Origin: Alkalibacterium olivapovliticus
GTDB taxonomy: Bacteria; Bacillota; Bacilli; Lactobacillales; Carnobacteriaceae_A
Assembly (NCBI RefSeq): GCF_003003275.1
Contig: NZ_PVTO01000002.1
Coordinates: 124,001-188,000 of the forward strand
Direction: 5' to 3'
DNA length: 64,000 bases
This document shows positions 56,408 to 64,000 of the stretch, in pieces. Positions within the stretch are counted from its first letter, which is position 1; each line of letters opens with the position of its first letter. A program made the translations under genes and the position numbers. The notes under the pieces are model-generated. The model worked only from the letters and a program-made list of their open reading frames with translations. It was not told the origin of the DNA and did no database searches.

Positions 56408-56445
56408 AAAAAACTCGCCACCAGCTTTAAGCCAGCGACGAGTTT
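56408..56445 (-). terminator. Terminator of lplA
   Basis: AAACTCGTCGCTGGCT / AGCTGGTGGCGAGTTT stem (with wobble pairs), followed by T on the minus strand, 25 bases after the lplA stop. Confidence 0.88.
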
Positions 56446-56469
56446 CCAGTTCAAAGTGAAAGTTTATCA

Positions 56470-57489
56470 TTAATAAAGGAGCTCTACAAGTTCCTGAATG
56501 TCGACCTGTCCAAAGTATTTCTTTACGTCAATAGTCTCAAATTTAGCAGTCAGTGCTTCGCGGGTATATGAAGTGCCTCGAAGTTCTTCTTCCACATCTT
56601 TAATCTCGCCTAATCCAAAGAAGTCTCCATATATTCTTATATCATCTATATTCCCTTTTCTTACATTCATTTTTACTTCCACGGTTCCTACAGACAGTCG
56701 TTCGCTTCTCTCCATATCAAATGCCGGTGATTTTCCGTAATTCCACTCCCAATTGGCTGTATACTGATCAGCAAACGCTTCTATCCTCACCCAGTCTTTT
56801 TCGGTAAGGGTATACTCTTTAATGCTGTCAGTCGTATCTGTATTGAAAATATAAAGCAACAGTTTATCTCTAAAATCTTTTGCGTTCATAAACTGATACG
56901 AATCATCCAGATAAGGCTTGATATTCGTAACACGACTCCTGATTGATTTTATCCCTTTAGATGCCAGCTTATGCTTTTTAGGTTTAAGTGCTTTTACAAC
57001 GGCCTCTATTTCCGAATCGAACATGAGTGTGCCATGAGCTGTCAGGCGACCATTTTTAGCATACATTGCATTCCCGGAGAACTTTTTATCATCTATTACT
57101 AAATCGTTCCGACCGCGCAGTTCTGCCCCCTCAACACCCATCTGATGAAGTGCATCTATAACTGGAGACGTGAATTTTTTAAAATCTCTGAATGAATTAC
57201 CATCATCTTTAGTAAGAAAACAGAAATTTAAAACACCCATATCATGGTAAACTGCTCCGCCACCAGAAAAGCGACGCACTACAGTTACCCCATTTTCGTC
57301 TACGTAGGAGGTATTCACCTCTTCATAAGTATTCTGGTTTCTCCCCACGATGATCGAATTATCATTGATATAAAATAACAGAATCGGTTCGTCAAGTTCT
57401 ACCTCGTTCAAAAGATAATATTCTATAGCTAAGTTGATTCGTGGGTCGTGTATTTCCTTACCGTCTCTCTGGTTCTTTACGTAATACAT
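56470..57489 (-). CDS. lplA: Lipoate-protein ligase A
   Basis: 339 residues, full two-domain type. RRFSGGGAVYHDMGVLNFCF and GRNDLVIDDKKFSGNAMYAKNGRLTAHGTLMFD bind lipoate and carry the catalytic lysine; the C-terminal accessory domain (TANWEWNYGKSPAFDMERSE) is present. It activates lipoate with ATP and transfers it to E2 or H proteins. No lipoylated enzyme genes are in the window. Likely operon with the hydrolase gene upstream (14-base gap). Confidence 0.95.
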   Translation of the reverse strand: MYYVKNQRDGKEIHDPRINLAIEYYLLNEVELDEPILLFYINDNSIIVGRNQNTYEEVNTSYVDENGVTVVRRFSGGGAVYHDMGVLNFCFLTKDDGNSFRDFKKFTSPVIDALHQMGVEGAELRGRNDLVIDDKKFSGNAMYAKNGRLTAHGTLMFDSEIEAVVKALKPKKHKLASKGIKSIRSRVTNIKPYLDDSYQFMNAKDFRDKLLLYIFNTDTTDSIKEYTLTEKDWVRIEAFADQYTANWEWNYGKSPAFDMERSERLSVGTVEVKMNVRKGNIDDIRIYGDFFGLGEIKDVEEELRGTSYTREALTAKFETIDVKKYFGQVDIQELVELLY

Positions 57490-57502
57490 AGTTATCTGCT
57501 CC

Positions 57503-58246
57503 TTAAATATAGTAATGGGTATCTTTTTTTGCTAATAAAACTTCAGTGTCTACTGTCTCCTCTTTAGCTTCCTGCACTAGATCATCCAGATTACCCTCCT
57601 GAGGTAAGTGGGTGAGAATCAACTTTTTAACCTTTGCTTTTCTTGCGATGGATCCGCACTCTTTTGATGACATATGCACACTATGATTTTCCATTCCTTT
57701 ATAAAAATTGCTGTCCGCCAGTAAACAGTCTGCAGCTTCAGAGAATGCATTAAATTCTTCTAAAAATCCAGAATCTGCTGTAAACACGAGAACTTTCCCG
57801 CTGGATCTTTCAGTAATTTTCAGGGCAAAACAAGGCACTGGATGAAGGGTCTTCATATGCTGAATGACAAAAGGGCCTATTGTTGTCTTCTCATCATGAT
57901 TGTACGCTATACCTTCACTGACATTTTCAAACGTCATCTGTTTAAAGTGGATCTCATCTTCGTCATGACTGTATATAGGCAGCAGTGATGCTTTGTTTCC
58001 ATGTTTGTCTCTTTTCAGTAGACGAGTAAATTGAAGCACACCCAAATCAGCTATATGATCATGATGATAATGAGATAGCAGAACAGCATCTAACTCTAGC
58101 GGGTCTAAATGGTTTTCCAGTGTCAACAAACTATAACTGCCTGCATCAATCAACAGATGAAAATCGTCGGATTCAAGTAGGTAAGAGCTCGTACCAGTAT
58201 TATTCGTTGGGTAGCCACCATAACAACCTAAAACAGTTAATTTCAT
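57503..58246 (-). CDS. Metallo-beta-lactamase fold hydrolase (RNase Z-like, YhfI group)
   Basis: 247 residues. LTVLGCYGGYPTNNTGTSSYLLE at the start, the metal motif LSHYHHDHIADLG (HxHxDH), TADSGFLEEF, LADSNFYKG and a final LTHLPQEG. It resembles YhfI, which is next to lplJ in Bacillus, supporting the call. The substrate is unknown. Upstream of lplA on the same strand. Confidence 0.9.
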   Translation of the reverse strand: MKLTVLGCYGGYPTNNTGTSSYLLESDDFHLLIDAGSYSLLTLENHLDPLELDAVLLSHYHHDHIADLGVLQFTRLLKRDKHGNKASLLPIYSHDEDEIHFKQMTFENVSEGIAYNHDEKTTIGPFVIQHMKTLHPVPCFALKITERSSGKVLVFTADSGFLEEFNAFSEAADCLLADSNFYKGMENHSVHMSSKECGSIARKAKVKKLILTHLPQEGNLDDLVQEAKEETVDTEVLLAKKDTHYYI

Positions 58247-58298
58247 CTTAGCGTCTCTCCTTTAGTTAGTATTACTTATAGAATACGTTATATAAGAA

Positions 58299-58347
58299 AA
58301 AAAACAACCAAATCAGCAGTTTTCACTCCTCACATGGTTGTTTTTTA
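58299..58347 (-). terminator. Terminator of the HemY-type oxidase gene
   Basis: AAAAACAACCA / TGGTTGTTTTT stem with a long loop, T-run on the minus strand, about 35 bases after the gene. Confidence 0.7.
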
Positions 58348-58379
58348 TCTATTATTCGCTGATCAACGGGACAAAAAAA

Positions 58380-59777
58380 CTATTTTGTGTTTTCCAGATA
58401 ATCTAATACAGCTTCTGAAGCTCTATTCGCCTGTTTTATACAACTGTTGACCCCAAACCCATTCATGCCATTGCCTGCAAGGTACATACCAGGGTACTTT
58501 TCATCTAAAAATTCACTTAAATTTTTAGTTTTCTCTTCATGATTGACAGAAAAATGAGGAATGGCGTTAGGCCATCTTTTAATAATTCTGTAATTAGGTT
58601 CCTCTTGGATCGATAGCATTTTATTCAAGTCTTTAAGAATCGCTTCTTCAATCTGCTTATTGCTGAGAGACATCATTATACTATCAGTACTTCTGCCAAA
58701 ATATATCCCCAGTAGCTCTTCATCTTTATCCGCATAATGCGCCCATTTTTTATTCAGCCATACTACACTTTGAATATACGAGTTATTTCTTCTAACGGAC
58801 AGCACGCCATTCCCTTTTGGTTTCTTCTTAATTGACCCCTTAGGGAAGCTAAACAAGACAAACCCAATCGATCCCATTTTAATGTCTTTAAAATAGTCAC
58901 TTAACTGGTTATCCGACAGAATCTGATTATAGGCCCCAGAATCAGTTGCCACGATCAGACTATGAACTCTAAGCTGTTCTTTTTTATTAATATCGATTAT
59001 ATAGGTGTTGTTTATACTCTTTTTAATATCAGTCACTTTTTTTGAGTAGCGTATGCTGCTTTCTACCTTTTCAGTGAGTGTCTTAGTCAAAGTTTCTAAC
59101 CCTTGAGTAAAGGTAATATAATTACCGTTTCCATCTTTTAATTCCGGGTGAGCTTCAAGTGCTCTGGTTAACGTCCCATGTTCTTTTTCAAGTGCAACGA
59201 TAGGCTCATTCAGACCTTTTATCCCAATTTCATCAATATCACTTGAATATATCTTAGAGAAAAAGGGTTCTGCAACGTATTCTGACATTTCTTCCCCAAT
59301 ACGCTGAGCAAAGTATTTCTTAGTCGTCACATCCGACCCCTCATCAGATCGCGAAAAATAAGTGTCCTTAAGAAAAGACAGTTTCCCTTGAAAAGAAACC
59401 AAATCGAATTTCCAGATATCTGTTCTTTTAACAGGAATACCTTTATATGTATCACAGTCAAGTTGATATAATTTATTAAACGCAAAAATATCTGGTTTAC
59501 CATTTCTACTATATTCCAGCTGATCCAGCAGATTAAGCTCCTCAATCAGTTCCATTGCTTCAGGCTGGCGTGTATCAATGGATTCAGCGCCTAAATCAAT
59601 GTACTGTTCACCAAATTTCATAGTGTACAGTTTGCCACCAGAACGGATAGAAGACTCCAGGACTATAACTTCATACGGAAGTTCGTTTTTTTCTACTTGC
59701 TGCTGCAACCGGTATGCCGCAGTTAGGCCGGTAATACCGCTACCTATAATCGCAATTCTTTTTTTAGCCTTCTCCAT
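58380..59777 (-). CDS. HemY-type FAD oxidase (protoporphyrinogen/coproporphyrinogen oxidase family)
   Basis: 465 residues from ATG 59777 (GAGAGGTG 6 bases upstream; GTG 59786 lies in the site). FAD motif IAIIGSGITGLTAAYRL, LESSIRSGGKLYT, YIDLGAESID, and C-terminal YPGMYLAGNGMNGFGVNSCIKQANRASE place it in the HemY/CgoX group. The family oxidises porphyrinogens late in heme synthesis. No other heme gene is nearby, so it may act on an external precursor or another substrate. Confidence 0.8.
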   Translation of the reverse strand: MEKAKKRIAIIGSGITGLTAAYRLQQQVEKNELPYEVIVLESSIRSGGKLYTMKFGEQYIDLGAESIDTRQPEAMELIEELNLLDQLEYSRNGKPDIFAFNKLYQLDCDTYKGIPVKRTDIWKFDLVSFQGKLSFLKDTYFSRSDEGSDVTTKKYFAQRIGEEMSEYVAEPFFSKIYSSDIDEIGIKGLNEPIVALEKEHGTLTRALEAHPELKDGNGNYITFTQGLETLTKTLTEKVESSIRYSKKVTDIKKSINNTYIIDINKKEQLRVHSLIVATDSGAYNQILSDNQLSDYFKDIKMGSIGFVLFSFPKGSIKKKPKGNGVLSVRRNNSYIQSVVWLNKKWAHYADKDEELLGIYFGRSTDSIMMSLSNKQIEEAILKDLNKMLSIQEEPNYRIIKRWPNAIPHFSVNHEEKTKNLSEFLDEKYPGMYLAGNGMNGFGVNSCIKQANRASEAVLDYLENTK

Positions 59778-59922
59778 CCATGACACCTCTCGTCTACACT
59801 TTGATGTGATTCGGTAAATACTATATATATATAACTAATATAACTGATAATTCTGTTAATGTGAGCACTTCTTTCTAAAATACTCAGCTTGATCACCAAT
59901 ACAACTTAGGAATATCTTATAC

Positions 59923-59928
59923 ATTATA
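59923..59928 (-). promoter_or_regulatory. Extended -10 promoter of the HemY-type gene
   Basis: Minus strand TGG-TATAAT, a perfect extended -10, with only a weak CACATT at -35. The leader is about 140 nt of AT-rich sequence. Confidence 0.6.
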
Positions 59929-59974
59929 CCATGAAGAAGTTAAAAATGTGGTCTATATTTTGTCATTTGTGTTA

Positions 59975-60024
59975 AAAATAAAAGACCTTATAACTACCAG
60001 TTATAAACTGATTGTTATAAGATC
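59975..60024 (-). terminator. Terminator of infC-rpmI-rplT
   Basis: GATCTTATAAC / GTTATAAGGTC arms on the minus strand with an inner CAGT/ACTG stem, followed by TTTTATTTTT, just after the rplT stop. Confidence 0.88.
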
Positions 60025-60030
60025 ATCTTA

Positions 60031-60390
60031 TTAATTATTTAATGCGTCTTTAGCTTTGTTTGCTAATGCAGCAAATGCATCTGCATCGTGAACAGCTAAG
60101 TCAGCCAGCATTTTACGGTTCATGTCAATTTCAGCTAATTTCAATCCGTGCATGAATTTAGAGTAGCTTAATCCATTCATACGAGAAGCAGCATTAATAC
60201 GTGCAATCCATAATTTACGGAAGTTACGTTTGTTTTGCTTACGGTCTCTATATGCGTACATGTATGATTTCATTACTTGCTGTTTTGCAACTTTGAACAA
60301 GCGATGCTTCGCACCATAATATCCTTTAGCTAATTTTAAAACGCGATTACGGCGTCTGCGAGTTACGACTCCACCTTTTACTCGTGCCAT
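60031..60390 (-). CDS. rplT: 50S ribosomal protein L20
   Basis: 119 residues, normal length. Opens [26 protein letters not shown], basic helical N-terminus binding 23S rRNA, globular C-terminus ([20 protein letters not shown]). L20 represses its own operon by binding the leader upstream of infC; that leader is visible here. Confidence 0.98.
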   Translation of the reverse strand: MARVKGGVVTRRRRNRVLKLAKGYYGAKHRLFKVAKQQVMKSYMYAYRDRKQNKRNFRKLWIARINAASRMNGLSYSKFMHGLKLAEIDMNRKMLADLAVHDADAFAALANKAKDALNN

Positions 60391-60428
60391 TGTTTTTCCT
60401 CCTTCAATACAATCCTAATCTCTAATAC

Positions 60429-60629
60429 TTATTTCATTTTTGCAAGTTGTTGTTTGATGCGTTTAAAGTCACTCTTAGAAACCAGTGTTGATTTACGCAA
60501 TTTACGTTTTTGTTTCTGAGTTTTGTTTGCAAACATGTGGCTACGTTTTGCGTGACTTCTTTTCAATTTACCGGAACCTGTTTTTTTGAATCGTTTTGCT
60601 GATCCTTTATGCGTTTTTTGCTTAGGCAT
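60429..60629 (-). CDS. rpmI: 50S ribosomal protein L35
   Basis: 66 residues, [20 protein letters not shown] start and [23 protein letters not shown], highly basic. Middle gene of infC-rpmI-rplT. Confidence 0.98.
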   Translation of the reverse strand: MPKQKTHKGSAKRFKKTGSGKLKRSHAKRSHMFANKTQKQKRKLRKSTLVSKSDFKRIKQQLAKMK

Positions 60630-60696
60630 TATTGATTTCCTCCAATACTCTCTCTATATTTATCAAGAAACAAACGATAGGCTTATTTGCTTCCTG

Positions 60697-61212
60697 TTAT
60701 TTCTCACTTTTCGGTGCGAGCATCAAGAACATGCTGCGGCCATCCATTTTAGCCTTAGATTCAACTAGTGAAATATCAGATGTTTCTTCCGCCATACGTT
60801 CTAACACTACACGTCCAATTTCCTTATGAGTAATAGCTCGTCCTCTGAAACGTATAGAAACTTTGACTTTATCGCCTTTTTCCAGAAATTTACGTGCGTT
60901 ACGCAATTTTGTATCAAAATCATGGTCATCGATAGTCGGACTCAAGCGAATCTCTTTAACGTTGACAATCTTCTGATTCTTTCTTGCTTCACGTTCTTTT
61001 TTCTGTTGTTCATAGCGATATTTACCGTAGTCCATTATACGTGCCACAGGTGGTTTCGCGTTAGGGGATACAAGTACAACGTCCAGATTGGCCTCTTCTG
61101 CTAAGCGAATGGCTTCTTTACGCGGGACTACCCCTATCTGTTCACCGTCCTTACCGATCAGGCGCAGCTCGTTTGCACGAATACGATCGTTGACAATCAT
61201 GTCTTTAGCTAT
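60697..61212 (-). CDS. infC: Translation initiation factor IF-3, probable ATA start
   Basis: About 171 residues. IF3_N part [23 protein letters not shown] and IF3_C part [44 protein letters not shown] are complete. The best start is ATA at 61210-61212: GGAGGTG ends 6 bases upstream and no ATG is at a workable distance (next ATG 61200 is 18 bases away; TTG 61227 overlaps the ribosome site). IF-3 rejects non-canonical starts, so an unusual start codon gives autoregulation, as with AUU in E. coli. Confidence 0.93.
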   Translation of the reverse strand: MAKDMIVNDRIRANELRLIGKDGEQIGVVPRKEAIRLAEEANLDVVLVSPNAKPPVARIMDYGKYRYEQQKKEREARKNQKIVNVKEIRLSPTIDDHDFDTKLRNARKFLEKGDKVKVSIRFRGRAITHKEIGRVVLERMAEETSDISLVESKAKMDGRSMFLMLAPKSEK

Positions 61213-61402
61213 GGTGGTCACCTCCAAAGTATTTGCGAGAAAAGCACAGAAAAAGACGGATCTCCTAATTACTAGAAGTCCCGCCTTTTCTCCGCATCAA
61301 GCATATAAAGTCATATGCTTTTATTATATACGTCCATATCTGCCCGGGGATTATTTTATCCTCTAAGGCGAGAAGCGGGGGCTTCTGCTTTGTTTTCTCA
61401 AC
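61213..61402 (-). promoter_or_regulatory. L20-type leader of infC-rpmI-rplT
   Basis: On the minus strand an upstream hairpin-forming GCAGAAGCCCCCGCTTCTCGCC (the characteristic L20-leader segment, 61367-61390 region) is followed by an intrinsic terminator, AAAAGGCGGGACTTCT / AGGAGATCCGTCTTTT plus T-run (61246-61289), ahead of the infC ribosome site. Binding of L20 should favour termination. Confidence 0.85.
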
Positions 61403-61408
61403 TTATAT

Positions 61409-61437
61409 ATCATACCACGGTCTTAATGAAGAGTCAA
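61409..61437 (-). promoter_or_regulatory. Promoter of infC-rpmI-rplT
   Basis: Minus strand: -35 TTGACT (61432-61437), 17-bp spacer, -10 TATGAT (61409-61414), between thrS and the L20 leader. Confidence 0.85.
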
Positions 61438-61451
61438 ATGAATAGTGGCAA

Positions 61452-63383
61452 TTACTTAGAATTCTCTTTTACCATTGATTCAAGAAAGTCTTCTACTGGA
61501 ATCGTTTCTGTATTTTTTTCTCCATATTTACGGACTGTTACACTGCTGTCTTCCATTTCGTTGTCACCGATAACCAGCTGATATGGGACCTTAAGAGTTT
61601 GTGCTTCACGAATTTTGTAACCCATTTTTTCATTACGCATGTCCACTTCTACACGCAATCCTTTAGAAGCCATTTTTTCCTGTAATTCCTGCGCATAGTC
61701 TCCGTGAATATCCAAATTCACAGGAATTATTTTTGCCTGAACTGGCGCAAGCCATGTTGGGAAAGCACCTTTGTACCGTTCAATCAGGTAAGCCACGAAC
61801 CGTTCCATTGTAGAAACGACTCCACGATGGATGACCACTGGTCTATGCGAATCCTGACCGTCTTCTCCTACATACGTCAAGTCAAATCGTTCAGGTAGCA
61901 GAAAATCAAGCTGAACAGTCGATAAAGTTTCTTCGATACCCATTGCCGTTTTTACCTGTACATCAAGTTTCGGTCCATAAAATGCTGCTTCTCCTATTGC
62001 TTCGAAGTAGTCCAGTCCCATATCATCCAGAGTCTCTTTAAGCATAGACTCTGCCTTTTCCCACATAGCATCATCATCAAAATACTTTTCTGTATTTTCA
62101 GGATCGCGGTAGCTTAATCTGAATCTGTAGTCCTTAATATCAAAGTCATCGTATACAGCCAGCATAAGCTTAACGACTCGCTTGAATTCTTCTTTGATCT
62201 GATCAGGTCTGACAAATACATGAGCATCGTTAAGTGTCATTTCTCTCACACGCTGTAAACCAGACAATGCTCCACTTTTTTCATAACGGTGCATCTGGCC
62301 TAATTCGGCAATACGAATCGGCAGGTCGCGGTAGCTTCTCACATCATTTTTAAAGACCATCATGTGATGTGGGCAGTTCATTGGGCGAAGGACCAGCATT
62401 TCGCCTTCTCCCATATCCATAGGCGGGAACATGTCTTCATGGTAATGATCCCAGTGACCGGATTTTTTGTAGAAGTCCACATTAGCCATGATCGGTGTAT
62501 AAACATGCTGATACCCTAAACTGATTTCTTTATCAGTTATATATCGTTCAATAGTACGTCTGATTGTAGCACCTTTAGGAAGCCAGAATGGCAGCCCTGA
62601 TCCAACTTCTGGAGACAGCATGAATAAGTCCAGTTCTTTCCCTAACTTACGGTGGTCACGCTGTTTAGCTTCCTCACGCATTTTGATGTATTCTTTCAAC
62701 GCTTTTTTATCGAAGAAAGCAGTTCCGTATACACGCTGCATCATTTTGTTACTGGAATTACCTCTCCAGTACGCACCAGCTAATGACAACAATTTGAACA
62801 CTTGGATACGGCCTGTAGAAGGAACATGGATCCCTTTACACAGATCTACAAATTCTCCCTGCTCGTAAACAGTCAATGCATCTTCTTCAGGCAGGTCTGT
62901 AATGAGCTCTACCTTATATGGATCATCTTTAAATAGCTCTAACGCATCTTCGCGAGTGATTTTTTTTCTCACGATTGGCAAATTCTCTTTTACGATAGCC
63001 ATCATTTCATCTTCGATTTTTCCTAAATCTTCATCTGTGATAGGGTGCTCAGTATCAGTATCATAATAAAATCCATTTTCGATTGCCGGTCCAACACCGA
63101 ATTTAACATCCGGATAAAGACGTTTGATTGCCTGAGCCATTAAATGAGCTGTAGAATGACGCAATACAGATAACGCATCTTCGTGATCAGGAGTAACAAT
63201 TTCCAGCACGCCATCTTCAGTCAATTCCTGACTGAAATCGACTAGTTCACCGTTCCATTTTGCAGCAAGTCCTTTTTTCTCAAGTGATTTAGCGATATTT
63301 CCCGCTATTTCTTTAGCAGTAGTCCCCTTATTCACTTCTCTTAATGAACCGTCCGGCAATGTAACATTAATTAATTCTGACAT
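61452..63383 (-). CDS. thrS: Threonyl-tRNA synthetase
   Basis: 643 residues from ATG 63383 (GGAGGA upstream, [16 protein letters not shown] as in relatives); the longer in-frame form reads back through the T-box terminator and is wrong. TGS domain, editing domain ([17 protein letters not shown]), class II motifs [14 protein letters not shown], and C-terminal anticodon-binding domain are complete. Charges tRNA-Thr. Under T-box control. Confidence 0.98.
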   Translation of the reverse strand: MSELINVTLPDGSLREVNKGTTAKEIAGNIAKSLEKKGLAAKWNGELVDFSQELTEDGVLEIVTPDHEDALSVLRHSTAHLMAQAIKRLYPDVKFGVGPAIENGFYYDTDTEHPITDEDLGKIEDEMMAIVKENLPIVRKKITREDALELFKDDPYKVELITDLPEEDALTVYEQGEFVDLCKGIHVPSTGRIQVFKLLSLAGAYWRGNSSNKMMQRVYGTAFFDKKALKEYIKMREEAKQRDHRKLGKELDLFMLSPEVGSGLPFWLPKGATIRRTIERYITDKEISLGYQHVYTPIMANVDFYKKSGHWDHYHEDMFPPMDMGEGEMLVLRPMNCPHHMMVFKNDVRSYRDLPIRIAELGQMHRYEKSGALSGLQRVREMTLNDAHVFVRPDQIKEEFKRVVKLMLAVYDDFDIKDYRFRLSYRDPENTEKYFDDDAMWEKAESMLKETLDDMGLDYFEAIGEAAFYGPKLDVQVKTAMGIEETLSTVQLDFLLPERFDLTYVGEDGQDSHRPVVIHRGVVSTMERFVAYLIERYKGAFPTWLAPVQAKIIPVNLDIHGDYAQELQEKMASKGLRVEVDMRNEKMGYKIREAQTLKVPYQLVIGDNEMEDSSVTVRKYGEKNTETIPVEDFLESMVKENSK

Positions 63384-63414
63384 TAAATCTCCTCCAATAA
63401 TAAGTAATAAACAT

Positions 63415-63640
63415 AAAAAAAGTCCCATTGAATAAGCTTGCTTATCCAATGGGACGTCAAATATACGTGGTTCCACCCAAGTTTCTAGACAGGATGGTCA
63501 AACACCCAGTCTAATCTCTTCCTCTTTAACGCAGAGCATACGGCTGTCCATACTTTATTCAAAACAGCACTCGAAAGGGGTCAATGATAATGGGGTTGAA
63601 GATTTTCAGCTAATGTCTTCATCTCTTTTAGTTCAACTTT
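63415..63640 (-). promoter_or_regulatory. T-box riboswitch of thrS (threonine specifier)
   Basis: Minus strand: antiterminator TGGGTGGAACCACG (63466-63479), terminator GTCCCATTGGATAAGC / GCTTATTCAATGGGAC plus TTTTTT (63417-63455), and a Stem I region with GAGATGAAGA and GCTGAAA. ACC (63579-63581), a Thr codon, follows GCTGAAA by 22 bases and is the likely specifier. Fills most of the 330-base gap between dnaI and thrS. Confidence 0.93.
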
Positions 63641-63713
63641 ATCACTGGTGTCTTTCTCATAGTGGATATGTTGTTTAATATAGGTAGTACTCTATCATGT
63701 TTGATGCGTCAAA

Positions 63714-64000
63714 TCAACTTCTATTTTGCCTTCTGTTCTCACCTGACATCTCGACTTCTTCAGATAAGAAACGAATACGTTCCATTATGCGTTTGGCTTT
63801 GAGTGGTTCTGTCTCGCCTCTTTGCGTAACACTCAAGTGTTCTTTCTCAAGTTGGTCCATCCCAAAATTGGAGGTGAAAAAAGTAGGAAGCTCTTCCTGC
63901 ATTCTGAACTGCAAAATAACGCCCAGCACATCATCTCTGATCCATGAAGACATTGAATCAGCTCCAATGTCATCAATCATTAAAATCTGTGCTTTTTTCA
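63714..64000 (-). CDS. dnaI: Primosomal protein DnaI, C-terminal part (runs off the right edge)
   Basis: The last 94 residues are present. Walker B appears as ILMIDDIGADSMSSW, and the rest (LPTFFTSNFGMDQLEKEHL, then KAKRIMERIRFLSEEVEM) is the AAA+ C-terminus of DnaI. DnaI loads the replicative helicase onto DNA with DnaB/DnaD. dnaI-thrS-infC is a conserved order. The 5' part is outside the window; the ATG at 63980 is internal. Confidence 0.95.
   Translation of the reverse strand, partial: KKAQILMIDDIGADSMSSWIRDDVLGVILQFRMQEELPTFFTSNFGMDQLEKEHLSVTQRGETEPLKAKRIMERIRFLSEEVEMSGENRRQNRS

Noticed and set aside
63384-63476. A 31-residue N-terminal extension of thrS
   Set aside because: The frame runs through the T-box terminator, and the ATG at 63383 has a strong ribosome site and the normal ThrS start.
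1-64000. CRISPR arrays, tRNA or rRNA genes, prophage or defence islands
   Set aside because: Looked for by eye on both strands; no regularly spaced repeats, no tRNA-like T-loops with acceptor ends outside the T-boxes, and no phage or defence-type genes.

Overview
This window is chromosomal core sequence from a low-GC Gram-positive bacterium. The gene set (CoiA, MecA, Spx, SpxH, ClpE, RelQ, TmcAL, DUF3397 beside mraZ, T-box-controlled ileS and thrS, PBP2x with PASTA domains) and its order point to Lactobacillales. Carnobacteriaceae is my best guess, by inference only. About 55 genes fill the window, nearly all on the minus strand. I see no rRNA, tRNA, insertion sequence, prophage or CRISPR array.

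Layout. 1-2 kb: start of ezrA, a GAF-type free methionine sulfoxide reductase and rpsD with a long leader. 2-8.5 kb: a baeRF-type protein, an acetyltransferase, a DUF1054 protein and a four-gene siderophore uptake operon whose promoter carries a clear Fur box. 8.6-12.9 kb: mtnN, nudF, xpaC-telA, a GlsB-like membrane protein and a cold-shock gene. 13-16 kb: ileS with a T-box. 16-30 kb: the division and cell wall (dcw) cluster from divIVA back to mraZ, with MraZ boxes at its head and two internal terminators that split it into transcription blocks. 30-37 kb: yceD-rpmF, then the ribosome-assembly and NAD set yqeG-yqeH-yhbY-nadD-yqeK-rsfS-methyltransferase-tmcAL. 37-41.6 kb: an aminotransferase, a beta-hydroxyacid dehydrogenase and ptsHI. 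41.7-51.4 kb: CtsR-controlled clpE, prfC, a permease, and the nadK-relQ-CYTH-spxH neighbourhood. 51.4-56.2 kb: pepF, coiA, mecA and spx. 56.4-59.8 kb: lplA, a beta-lactamase-fold hydrolase and an isolated HemY-type oxidase. 60-64 kb: rplT-rpmI-infC behind an L20-type leader, thrS behind a T-box, and the end of dnaI.

How the parts work together: 13-30 kb holds much of the divisome (FtsZ, FtsA, SepF, DivIVA, DivIB, FtsL, PBP2x) with lipid-II synthesis (MraY, MurD, MurG). 41-56 kb gathers the regulated-proteolysis and stress circuit (ClpE, SpxH, Spx, MecA, RelQ).

The most unusual feature is a perfect 336-bp tandem duplication inside spx, leaving an intact gene followed by a truncated identical copy. 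Other points worth checking are an ATA start codon for infC, a 75-nt hairpin beside the Fur-controlled promoter, 10-bp-phased MraZ boxes, tandem CtsR boxes over the clpE promoter, and a perfect-consensus promoter inside the last codons of tmcAL. I did not find a convincing undescribed multi-gene system.
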